From IMG/VR virus record IMGVR_UViG_3300020185_004854, positions 1-64,000 of that record: a DNA stretch of 64,000 bases; one strand, written 5' to 3'. Positions within the stretch are counted from its first letter, which is position 1; every line of letters begins with the position of its first letter. Source of the stretch: a virus. Of the stretch, positions 56,528-64,000 are shown piece by piece. The position numbers were made by a program, and so were the translations under genes. The notes beneath the pieces were generated by a model that did no database searches, had not been told where the DNA came from, and saw only the letters and a program-made list of their open reading frames with translations.

Positions 56528-57584
56528 AATTTGGTAAATATTTAATGTTATTGAATAGGTTTTTAGAAATCTTATTTTCTGAGAATAAAATTTTTGAAGA
56601 AGTATAAATTTGATTGCATATTTTACTATTAGAATTGTAGTTTATATTTTTTTTGACACTCCAGTTTTCAAAATCAGAATCAGTCATGTCTCCAAAATCA
56701 TTTTTAGTAGGCAAACATATGTTTAATTTATCAGAACCAAAAAAATTTAAAAGTTTTAAAAAAGATTTAATAGCAGACTCCCTACCCACATTTCGAGACT
56801 TTTTATTGTCATTATTTAAGGAAATGCAAATGTTATCGGGGGATAGCCCCATTATTATAGAGCATAAGTGTGGAGATATAGAAGTTCCAAAAGTAACCAA
56901 GCAATTATCATAGCCGTGTTCGTACAACGCAAGCATATCACCAACGCTTTCAACTAAAATAAGTTCTTTAGATCTTTGGATGGAGTCTAATATAGGAAAA
57001 GAATTGGATTGAGCATCAAATGCATAAAGCGGATAAGCCCACGAGCTTTTCTTGCCCATATGCTTCCATTTAGGACGATTACTAGAGTTTAACATGTCTC
57101 TACCAGCAACTCCATGAATTTTTTGAAATTTATTAAAAACTGGAAAAACATATCTCTGATACATTGACCCAGCGGTACACATTCCTGAGTGAAAAAATTT
57201 TAAAGTTTCATTGCTAATCTTTTTTTTGTTATAAAATTGATAATGAGGTAAGAGATTTTTGAATTCCTGGGAGTTAAAGACTGTTTCTGATTGTAAATTA
57301 ACAGGCTGCTGTTCTGACTGAGGGGAAACATTGAGGAAACCTGGATCTGATAAGATTGATTTAGCGGAATCTTTGCCAACTGTTTTCTCCACCAAAACAG
57401 AAAAAGGCATGTAAGAATCTCCTGCAACATAATCCTTCCACACCCCACTGCTTTTGAAGATTTGAACAGCTTGAGGGTTGTCCCCAGATCGATAGACGGC
57501 AGTAGATTGCCAGTAATCACCCCTATCGATTAAGGGATACTCTAAATTGCGCAAAACACTTTCTATTTTCTCAGAACTATCCAT
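56520..57584 (-). CDS. DnaG-type primase (TOPRIM)
   Basis: 354 aa. N-terminal 'GVWKDYVAGDSYMPFSVLVE' resembles the fold before the primase core, but no zinc-finger Cys set is present. 'YVFPVFNKFQKIHGVAGRDM', then TOPRIM: 'ELILVESVGDMLALYEHGYD' (Glu) and 'NICISLNNDNKKSRNVGRES' (a D-x-N variant of DxD). No helicase-binding domain is evident. The next gene is DnaB, one base apart. Confidence 0.85.
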   Translation of the reverse strand: MDSSEKIESVLRNLEYPLIDRGDYWQSTAVYRSGDNPQAVQIFKSSGVWKDYVAGDSYMPFSVLVEKTVGKDSAKSILSDPGFLNVSPQSEQQPVNLQSETVFNSQEFKNLLPHYQFYNKKKISNETLKFFHSGMCTAGSMYQRYVFPVFNKFQKIHGVAGRDMLNSSNRPKWKHMGKKSSWAYPLYAFDAQSNSFPILDSIQRSKELILVESVGDMLALYEHGYDNCLVTFGTSISPHLCSIIMGLSPDNICISLNNDNKKSRNVGRESAIKSFLKLLNFFGSDKLNICLPTKNDFGDMTDSDFENWSVKKNINYNSNSKICNQIYTSSKILFSENKISKNLFNNIKYLPNYE

Positions 57585-59123
57585 TTAAATTGGTAGTTCG
57601 CCATCTAACGAATTTGGAGATCGATCTAATTCATTTATGTTTTGACCATGAGCTAAAACGTCAACAAGATCTCCACAGTCTTTAATTTTAAAGTTATTGA
57701 AATCAAAATTAATATAATTTCTTTTCATGGATCCATCAGGCATTTCAACTAAGTTTTGTAACCTAGCCGTGTCAGAGCCATGATTTCTTGCTTTTTCAAT
57801 TTTCATAAGGTGTCTACCACAAAAAATAGGATCTGATTGTAATTCATCTATAGTTTTATTTCTTAAAATGAGCATGTGTGAGCAGAATTGCTTAATTCTG
57901 TGACTAAGAGAGATTACACTCTCGTCATCTACAACAGCATCGGAGTTTCTATTGCCTACAGTACCCACCCTATTAGCTTGAACACTAGTCATTAATGAGA
58001 CCATAGGACGACCTTCAAACACTAAATCTCTTTGGATTAATTTTTTAAACTTATCTACCATTTCACCTACAATTTGATACTCTGTTTTAAATTTACCACC
58101 AGATTCAAAGCTTGATTTAATGTAGTCAAAGTTAATAACTAACTGGTTACCCCTACCGACTTGCGAGTAGTAATACCTTTTAATATAACTTATAATTTCA
58201 TCAGTGCATTTACCTCCTACATTATAATAATCATATATGATCTCTCCATTATTCATTTTCTCTAAAGCGGATTCAACGCGCGTTTTATAATTAGAATCGT
58301 CAGCCCAATTCCCACTCTCAATTAAATAAAGAGGAACCTGAGAGTAGGAAGCTAACATCCTGAAAGCGATTTCCTCTTCACTCATTTCTCCATTATCTAA
58401 ATGTAAGACTGGTATTTTATGCTTTCCAGCTACACACATACAATAATGAGTTGTGAATTGAGTTTTTCCCACCCCTGAGCCCGCGCAGACAATAGTTATA
58501 TGCCCACCCTTGTTTAGGGATCCACAAAGCATGTTTAAGCTTCGATGTGGACCTTCTGGACCAGTATCCAGAAAAATTGATCTATCATTCGCTCTTTCAT
58601 AAACTAAGTTTGGTAAAATTGAAAATAAATTTACAGCTTTCCCTGAGGAGTTTTCATATAATTCAATTTTTTCATTAAAAATTGAGTCGCACTTTTCAAT
58701 AATTTCATCATAGGAAGATGTTGAGTCAAGTGTCGACATAGACTTGGATATTTTCTCGCCAGTTAATTTTAATTCACGACGAACGCTTAATAATTTTATG
58801 ACTTCAGCTGAATTTTTAAAAACATCTTCTGAGATGTTTGAAGATAATAAATCAATAGACTCTAAATAATCTGGAGTTTTAATATTATCTTGGAAGGATA
58901 TGTTTAAAGAGGATAAATGATGAGAGAGTAAGGATATGTCAACGATTTTTTGCTCGTCTAGAAGAGCTTTAATTTTTAAAAAAATTGTTTTATGGACGAC
59001 AGAATCTTTATTGTAAAAATCATCACCGCTTACAAAATGAGAAATCTCCGAAACGAATAAATCACTGTAAGACAACATGCCAGCAAGGAAAATCCTTTCT
59101 TGTTCAAAATCAAATAGTTTCAT
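57585..59123 (-). CDS. dnaB: Replicative DNA helicase (DnaB family)
   Basis: 512 aa. DnaB-like N-terminal helical domain ('FEQERIFLAGMLSYSDLFVS'), then a RecA-type motor: Walker A 'IVCAGSGVGKTQFTTHYC', motif II 'QLVINFDYIKSS', motif III 'SLMTSVQANRVG', and 'VDDESVISLSHRIKQFCSHM' near the Arg finger region. It heads the operon with primase, nuclease and polymerase. Confidence 0.9.
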   Translation of the reverse strand: MKLFDFEQERIFLAGMLSYSDLFVSEISHFVSGDDFYNKDSVVHKTIFLKIKALLDEQKIVDISLLSHHLSSLNISFQDNIKTPDYLESIDLLSSNISEDVFKNSAEVIKLLSVRRELKLTGEKISKSMSTLDSTSSYDEIIEKCDSIFNEKIELYENSSGKAVNLFSILPNLVYERANDRSIFLDTGPEGPHRSLNMLCGSLNKGGHITIVCAGSGVGKTQFTTHYCMCVAGKHKIPVLHLDNGEMSEEEIAFRMLASYSQVPLYLIESGNWADDSNYKTRVESALEKMNNGEIIYDYYNVGGKCTDEIISYIKRYYYSQVGRGNQLVINFDYIKSSFESGGKFKTEYQIVGEMVDKFKKLIQRDLVFEGRPMVSLMTSVQANRVGTVGNRNSDAVVDDESVISLSHRIKQFCSHMLILRNKTIDELQSDPIFCGRHLMKIEKARNHGSDTARLQNLVEMPDGSMKRNYINFDFNNFKIKDCGDLVDVLAHGQNINELDRSPNSLDGELPI

Positions 59124-59132
59124 GCAAGAAGA

Positions 59133-59161
59133 ATCATAGCATACTGAGAGTTATTTGTCAA
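59133..59161 (-). promoter_or_regulatory. sigma70-like promoter of the replication operon
   Basis: TTGACA (59156-59161), 17-bp spacer, TATGAT (59133-59138); predicted start 59126, three bases before the dnaB ATG at 59123. Confidence 0.65.
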
Positions 59162-59166
59162 TAACT

Positions 59167-59421
59167 TTATTTACCTAAAAAATCTAAGGAATTTCCCTCG
59201 CTAATTTCTATTAAATAATTCTCGAGAGCTTTTTGAATCCCTAGTTCAACAATTTCATTGGCAGATTTTGAGTAGACAAAGGGCCTGCCGTCTTGACCTA
59301 CGCAAGCCAATAAAAACCCCCTGTTAGAATCAAAGTTACCCGTTAAGTCGTAAAGCTCCCTAAGGAAACTCTCTGGAATAAAAAAATCTTGAAACTCTTC
59401 ATTGTCGTTGTTTTTTGACAT
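59167..59421 (-). CDS. Small orphan protein, 84 aa
   Basis: 'IPESFLRELYDLTGNFDSNR' then GFLLACVGQDGRPFVYSKSA. Apparently α/β. Not recognised. Last gene of the transcript coming from the recA-like side, just before the dnaB promoter. Confidence 0.55.
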   Translation of the reverse strand: MSKNNDNEEFQDFFIPESFLRELYDLTGNFDSNRGFLLACVGQDGRPFVYSKSANEIVELGIQKALENYLIEISEGNSLDFLGK

Positions 59422-59434
59422 AATAGTATTTACA

Positions 59435-59845
59435 CTAAAGTTGAACGTTTAATTTATTAAATAATTCTATGGAGATTTCATCTTTAGGGAAAATCTCTAG
59501 CAGAGTTAAATTATTAATCTCGCAAAATTCTAACTTTTGATTATCTCGATTCAATTGATTTAAGTAGTTGTTTTTATACCCTCCATGAAAAAAAGGCACA
59601 TAACTAGTATGCTGAGCTCCTTGAACTTCAATTGCAATTTTTTTGTTTGCATTAAAAAAATCTAATGAAAGCTTAGTTCCAGGGATCGGGAACTCTTCAA
59701 AGACAACATGTCTTTCCCAGTAAGGCTCGAGAAAATTTTTAACTCTTAACTGAAATTTACTTCTACTAGGAGCGTCCCAATTGATTAAATGTTTTTTAAT
59801 ATTAGAAACTCGCCTAGTTGAACCAGACAAAGTTTTAAATTTCAT
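59435..59845 (-). CDS. Vsr-like/PD-(D/E)XK endonuclease
   Basis: 136 aa. 'GTKLSLDFFNANKKIAIEVQ' then GAQHTSYVPFFHGG gives D...E-V-Q, a PD-(D/E)XK variant, and 'RDNQKLEFCEINNLTLLEIF' is the usual second helix/strand. Similar proteins in large phages are annotated as endonucleases of the very-short-patch fold. Could serve repair or mobile-element functions. Confidence 0.7.
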   Translation of the reverse strand: MKFKTLSGSTRRVSNIKKHLINWDAPSRSKFQLRVKNFLEPYWERHVVFEEFPIPGTKLSLDFFNANKKIAIEVQGAQHTSYVPFFHGGYKNNYLNQLNRDNQKLEFCEINNLTLLEIFPKDEISIELFNKLNVQL

Positions 59846-59854
59846 TTGACAGTA

Positions 59855-61885
59855 TTAAGTCCAAGAATAGTTAATTCCACCGCCGTGACTTGCATCATAG
59901 TACACCAATGGCTTATCGACATAAGCGCAATTAGTGTGTTTAATGACTCGCCTCCAATATTCATAATCATCAGCAGCTTTCATTGGCGTGAAGTCACCAA
60001 CAGCATCAAACAAAGATTTATGAATTATAACACTACTACAGATTGCGCAATTATGAACTTCAAAAAACTTTTCATCCCATATTGCAGGAAAATTATCTTT
60101 ATGCAAGGAGAAGTCATACGGAGTATCTTTGTATTTATTTTTTAATATATCAAAAAACACTTCTTTATTATATAATTTATAAGAATTTTCTGGATCGTAA
60201 ACTCCAGACCCTCGATACCCGTCAGTACAACTCATTTTGCAGCTCTCAGAATTCATTGTGGAGATTTGCTCGGATATCTTATTTGGTAACCAGATATCGT
60301 CATCATCACAAAAAGCGTAAAACTCTCCTTTCGCAGACTTCATGCCAAAGTTTCTTTGAAAACCTCCTGGAACTGGAAACCCTACGACTTCTTTACTGCT
60401 AGGATCTAAGTGAATAATTTTAACACCAAGCTTCTCCCAGTCAAAAGAATAATATCTTTCATCTGTAGACTTATCATTTACAACTATAATTTCTAAATTA
60501 TTATAAGTTTGAGATTTAATTGATCTAATCGTATTTAATAAAAAATCAAATCGATTGTAAGTTGCTACAATAGCAGAGACCAAAGGCATTTCATTAGATT
60601 TTGCAATTTCTTCTCCGCTTGAATAAGCATCGATTTTTCCTTTTAAGTGGTGGTGGAAATTTGAAAAATCAGTGTTTAAACAAGCCTTGGGTTTAAAGAT
60701 ATTTTGTTGATAAGTTAAACCTGATTGCACGAATGCAGGCTTAGCTCCCCAAGATCCACCTTCAACATTCTGACCATTCACTCCAAGGCCAATTAATTTA
60801 TGAGTCTTAGAATATTTTAAATCGTAAATAGAAAAACAATCATCATCATCATCAACTAATTCGATTGATACGTTTTCATAACCCCCAAACATATATCTCA
60901 AAATCAGTTGGTTAACGGTTTTAACTGGCAAAACTATAGATTTGTATTTGTTAATTAAAGCTTGCAAACAATCTCTTACTACAAAATGATCTCCAGGCCC
61001 TAAATGAGGAACTACGAAAGCGTGACTAGAGTCAATTAAGGAGGGGTTTGTTTTAGACAAATGAAAAGAAGAGGTGCGAGCTCCTACAAAATCTGCATAT
61101 TTAGAAGGTTTATGACTAGGGAATGCAACTGAATTTTTAAATTTGCTAGACGCGGGATTATTGTGATGATCCAAGGTGCTATCTACGTATTTACTCAAAA
61201 CAACTTTTGACAGAAAGCTTTGATCATCGCTGTAATTAAATTTATAATTTTTATTTTTAGCCCAACTATCGATAGATTCAGACATATTAATACTAAGAGG
61301 AAGTTTTAAGCCACACATTCCGCCCATAATTGGAGACCAGTGACCAGCATCATTATCATGCATACTATGCAGTGTGACGCCTGAAGATATCCAGTCGGAA
61401 ACAGCAGCTTGCTCTCGAAAGTTAACTAAAGAATCTGTATCTCTAAAAATTACGTAAGAAACATTTTCATCGTCACTAGCAAAGTACCTCCAGTACATGG
61501 GGAAAATCTCAGATTCAAGAACGATCAGTTCGCATTTACCTTGAGATGCTAAAGTTTTTAACTCATCTAAGTTTGAAACTTCCGAGGAGCAGTAAAATCG
61601 ACAGATCCAGTCAGGGTAAACTTCCCTTGCGACTTCAACGTTTTTTATTGCCCCGAGAGAATATACGCTTTTAGAACCGTAAACAGAAAAGCTAATTACT
61701 TTTTTATCGGATGAAGCTAATAATGACTTGTAAATAATTTTATAAAAAGGATGAATCTCTTCCGAACTTGACTCTAGAACTTTCGCTGGTTGATCAGCTT
61801 CCTCTGTTAGTATATTTATAATTTCTTCTTTTGTTTTTTCTCCTGAATCACCTGTTAACATTTTTATGATATCGCTTTTATTCAT
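59855..61885 (-). CDS. Multidomain glycosyltransferase with N-terminal tag repeats
   Basis: 676 aa. Residues 2-31 hold two copies of a short motif (NKSDIIKMLTGDS, KEEIINILTEEAD) also found in the next gene. About 60-250: a GT-A-like domain with 'YVIFRDTDSLVNFREQ' (DTDS as DxD) and 'MGGMCGLKLP'. About 288-420: GT9-like domain 'FVVPHLGPGDHFVVRD'. About 435-676: GT2 domain 'LVSAIVATYNRFDFLLNTIR', 'FCDDDDIWLPNKI', 'AADDYEYWRRV'. It could build a branched glycan on virion or host surface, or on DNA; acceptor unknown. Confidence 0.8.
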   Translation of the reverse strand: MNKSDIIKMLTGDSGEKTKEEIINILTEEADQPAKVLESSSEEIHPFYKIIYKSLLASSDKKVISFSVYGSKSVYSLGAIKNVEVAREVYPDWICRFYCSSEVSNLDELKTLASQGKCELIVLESEIFPMYWRYFASDDENVSYVIFRDTDSLVNFREQAAVSDWISSGVTLHSMHDNDAGHWSPIMGGMCGLKLPLSINMSESIDSWAKNKNYKFNYSDDQSFLSKVVLSKYVDSTLDHHNNPASSKFKNSVAFPSHKPSKYADFVGARTSSFHLSKTNPSLIDSSHAFVVPHLGPGDHFVVRDCLQALINKYKSIVLPVKTVNQLILRYMFGGYENVSIELVDDDDDCFSIYDLKYSKTHKLIGLGVNGQNVEGGSWGAKPAFVQSGLTYQQNIFKPKACLNTDFSNFHHHLKGKIDAYSSGEEIAKSNEMPLVSAIVATYNRFDFLLNTIRSIKSQTYNNLEIIVVNDKSTDERYYSFDWEKLGVKIIHLDPSSKEVVGFPVPGGFQRNFGMKSAKGEFYAFCDDDDIWLPNKISEQISTMNSESCKMSCTDGYRGSGVYDPENSYKLYNKEVFFDILKNKYKDTPYDFSLHKDNFPAIWDEKFFEVHNCAICSSVIIHKSLFDAVGDFTPMKAADDYEYWRRVIKHTNCAYVDKPLVYYDASHGGGINYSWT

Positions 61886-61890
61886 TATGT

Positions 61891-63306
61891 TTATTTTTTA
61901 GGTTTAACTTCATCTGAAAACAATATATCGTCACAGCTATCTTTGCCAGTGATGCATAACCAGTGAGGGTGATTACCCTCTTCAAAGTTGAAGATTGTTT
62001 CTTCTCTAGTTTCTGCGTATAAAACTCTTTTATCAAGCCTTGGGGCGAAAATTTTCGGAGGAGTCTCCCTACCCTTCGCTAAAGTACAAGCCCAAAAACT
62101 AAAAGAAGAATTGGCTCTAAAAATAGTTCGAGCAAAATAAAGCCTTAAGAAGTCTGGGAGCCAGTCAAAAATAACTCCGTTTGTGTAGCTAGTCCCCTCT
62201 GGGTACCTCCAAGAACTTCTTTGATTATTATTTATTAAACCTTGAGTGATAGCATTTCCAACGCCCCACTTATTAGCCCAATCGTCAGAGGTCCATTGAA
62301 TTTCTTTAGGGTCGAAACCATATTTAGAAAAACATTTTTCATAAGCCTCCTTACTAATTGTAGAATAACCGCCGTTAGATGAGTAGTTTACATCTGATAT
62401 ATCATCTCTGCGCAAATGAGCGATGTCATAAGTTCCTTGGATATCCTCTAGCCTTTTATAAATATCTAAATTTTTAACTTCATCATTAAATTCATACCAT
62501 TTTAAAACATCAGAAAGCTTCATATGTTTAAAAATTTTACTGTGGTAAGCTGAGACGCTATCTATGGCAACAGCTTGGTTGTACTTTTTGTAAGTTTCAT
62601 TTGGGTTATCTGGACTGATGTATTTAATATCATAAGAACTTCGAGAGCTGAAATTCTCAACAGCAGCAATTCTACTATCAAATGTATCAAATTCAGCAGC
62701 TGTTTGATTAATGCGAGATCTTAATTCGTCATCTTCAATAATGCTGTAATCTAAGTTTTTGAATAAAAATTTACCCTCCCAGTCGGACGGTAAAAAGAGT
62801 TCGCCATTGAGCATGGTAGCTCTATTTTTTAGATATGCGTAGGTATGCATTCTATTCCCAAAGCGACCATTCCAGTGAATTAAGAAAACATCGTTACTCT
62901 TTTTCTTTGGTAGGTTGAGATTGCGATTAACTTTAGGCGGAGCCGATTTTCGATTAGTTCCTAATTGTAAGGATCTAGTTTTAACTTCTGAAATAAACTG
63001 ATTAATTCGATCTTGACTATCAGTGATATCAAAAACTAAATCCACAATGCGATTTAATGATTTAGAGGGGTCGAACTTTTCACTTTCTCCACTCGAATTA
63101 ACTTCTGAAACTTGAGAGTTTTCTTCTAGTGTTTTTTCTTCAGTTTGTTCTTTGGGTGTTTTTTCACCAGATAAAAGCTCAATTAATTCTGAACGTTTTT
63201 GCTTAGAATTATTAGAGGGTTGGCTTTCTTTAGAATCACTGCTGCTAGTAAGCATTGCGATGAGATCGTTTTTGTTTGAATTAGTGAATTTCTTTTTCGT
63301 TTTCAT
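61891..63306 (-). CDS. Fucosyltransferase-like (GT11/GT23-type) enzyme with N-terminal tag repeats
   Basis: 471 aa. Residues about 11-50 contain two short motifs (KNDLIAMLTSSS, KRSELIELLSGEK) in a Ser/Glu-rich, disordered-looking 110-residue tail. The catalytic part has 'IHWNGRFGNRMHTYAYLKNR' (cf. GG.GNQ) and 'DIAHLRRDDISD' (the HxRRxD-type donor motif). It lies between the recA-like gene and the multidomain glycosyltransferase. Confidence 0.7.
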   Translation of the reverse strand: MKTKKKFTNSNKNDLIAMLTSSSDSKESQPSNNSKQKRSELIELLSGEKTPKEQTEEKTLEENSQVSEVNSSGESEKFDPSKSLNRIVDLVFDITDSQDRINQFISEVKTRSLQLGTNRKSAPPKVNRNLNLPKKKSNDVFLIHWNGRFGNRMHTYAYLKNRATMLNGELFLPSDWEGKFLFKNLDYSIIEDDELRSRINQTAAEFDTFDSRIAAVENFSSRSSYDIKYISPDNPNETYKKYNQAVAIDSVSAYHSKIFKHMKLSDVLKWYEFNDEVKNLDIYKRLEDIQGTYDIAHLRRDDISDVNYSSNGGYSTISKEAYEKCFSKYGFDPKEIQWTSDDWANKWGVGNAITQGLINNNQRSSWRYPEGTSYTNGVIFDWLPDFLRLYFARTIFRANSSFSFWACTLAKGRETPPKIFAPRLDKRVLYAETREETIFNFEEGNHPHWLCITGKDSCDDILFSDEVKPKK

Positions 63307-64000
63307 AGATTTAAAATTTCGTTTGTTAACATATTATAAATGTAATTCCTAGTTTTTAAATTAGCCTCTAAAAAATCTAAGAGTTTTTGTTCTCCTTGAA
63401 CTTTTTCAGGAAAATCAAACCCCTCTTTCTTGAGGTTTGATAGTAATTCTTCGTCAGTAGATATCCAAGCTCCTTTTTGCTCTAAAAATCCCCAATTTTT
63501 TAACAAGTCAATGATTTCTTTTTCTATCCATATTGAGTTGCCATCACTCCTTCCATAGCGTATGGGGTAACGCACTTGAGCTCCAGTTTTTTCATTCACA
63601 CTTTTTCGAAAAACAACTTTGCAATAGTGACCAATTGGATCACCTTTGTCTTCTAGTCTAGCCGCAGAAGGATTTGTGAACATTATGTCAGAATTATACC
63701 TTTCTTGAAATTCACATATGTAATTTGCGTAATGCTTAATAGCGTTCCCGCCAGCCTGTTTCACTTTTGGACCACCCCTTGCTGCATATGGATTAGTCGA
63801 AACTTCTACTCGAACCTGAGAAGTTAAAATAAGCATGTGCCCCATTTTTGTTAATGGTAGTATGACTTTTTTTAAAAACACTGAGGTTATAAGAGCTCCA
63901 CCAGCAACTTGCTCGCTATCTTCAAAAGCTTTGTTGTAGTCATTTAAACGGCATAAAGCATCAACACTATCAATGATAAATAAATATTTTTTATTATCTG
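63303..64000 (-). CDS. RecA/UvsX-like recombinase (5' end outside window)
   Basis: Partial: the frame is open to the window edge, giving about 231 codons. 'KKYLFIIDSVDAL' is Walker B, then 'MLILTSQVRVEVSTNPYAAR' and 'GGPKVKQAGGNAIKHYANYI', the L2-like loop and following RecA block. The C-terminal part is phage-specific. The Walker A segment should lie just beyond 64000. Overlaps the next gene's start by 4 nt. Confidence 0.85.
   Translation of the reverse strand, partial: DNKKYLFIIDSVDALCRLNDYNKAFEDSEQVAGGALITSVFLKKVILPLTKMGHMLILTSQVRVEVSTNPYAARGGPKVKQAGGNAIKHYANYICEFQERYNSDIMFTNPSAARLEDKGDPIGHYCKVVFRKSVNEKTGAQVRYPIRYGRSDGNSIWIEKEIIDLLKNWGFLEQKGAWISTDEELLSNLKKEGFDFPEKVQGEQKLLDFLEANLKTRNYIYNMLTNEILNL

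Noticed and set aside
1-64000. CRISPR array, insertion sequence, integrase or prophage attachment site
   Set aside because: I saw no spaced direct repeats, transposase or integrase. The tmRNA and tRNA are complete phage-encoded genes, not half-sites that I can recognise.

Overview
The window looks like 64 kb of a large, AT-rich tailed-phage genome infecting a Gram-negative bacterium (inference). Signs are dense gene packing with 4-bp and stop/start overlaps, nearly all genes on the minus strand, dozens of tiny orphan genes, phage-type HNH, MazG-like, RecA-like and replication genes, and its own tmRNA and tRNA. A porin-like outer-membrane protein, a heptose epimerase and TTGACA-N17-TATAAT promoters suggest a Pseudomonadota-like host. 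No capsid, tail, portal or terminase gene is visible here, so the phage assignment rests on gene style and replication genes.

Layout. (1) 1-12.3 kb: about 40 small, mostly orphan minus-strand genes with many sigma70-like promoters (probable early region), including a SprT-like protease, an AbrB-like regulator, a RaiA/HPF-like ribosome hibernation factor and a MazG-like protein. (2) 12.3-18.4 kb: SF2 helicase, macro domain, UV-damage endonuclease, RuvB-like ATPase. (3) 18.4-24.3 kb: cupin, nucleotidyltransferase, cysteine-free QueF-like protein, glycosyltransferase, methyltransferase, an overlapping pair of AdoMet-decarboxylase-like and aminoacyl-tRNA-transferase-like genes, and tRNA-Thr(UGU). 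(4) 24.3-27.7 kb: thioredoxin, HTH-HNH protein, ECF sigma factor, small genes and a truncated copy of the helicase 5' end. (5) 27.7-39.5 kb: a sugar/surface block with methyltransferases, glycosyltransferases, a nucleotidyltransferase-HAD-kinase fusion, L-2-hydroxyglutarate oxidase, a HldD-like epimerase and an outer-membrane protein. (6) 39.5-46 kb: small genes, an SSB-tail protein, GMP reductase, a deoxyribosyltransferase-like protein, a second sigma-like factor and an HTH protein. (7) 46.2-48 kb: a three-gene plus-strand operon converging on the tmRNA. (8) 48-64 kb: tmRNA, ClpC-like unfoldase, DNA polymerase III alpha split into PHP, exonuclease and polymerase genes, Cas4/RecB-like nuclease, primase, DnaB helicase, two large glycosyltransferases and a RecA-like recombinase cut by the window edge.

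The most interesting theme is control of translation and protein fate. About 17 promoters place the predicted transcription start within a few bases of the start codon, implying leaderless mRNAs. The phage also encodes a RaiA/HPF homologue, a tmRNA with a 34-37 residue tag, a ClpC-like unfoldase with a ClpP-docking loop next to that tmRNA, and an aminoacyl-tRNA-protein-transferase-like enzyme. Each part is supported by sequence; that they form one system is inference.
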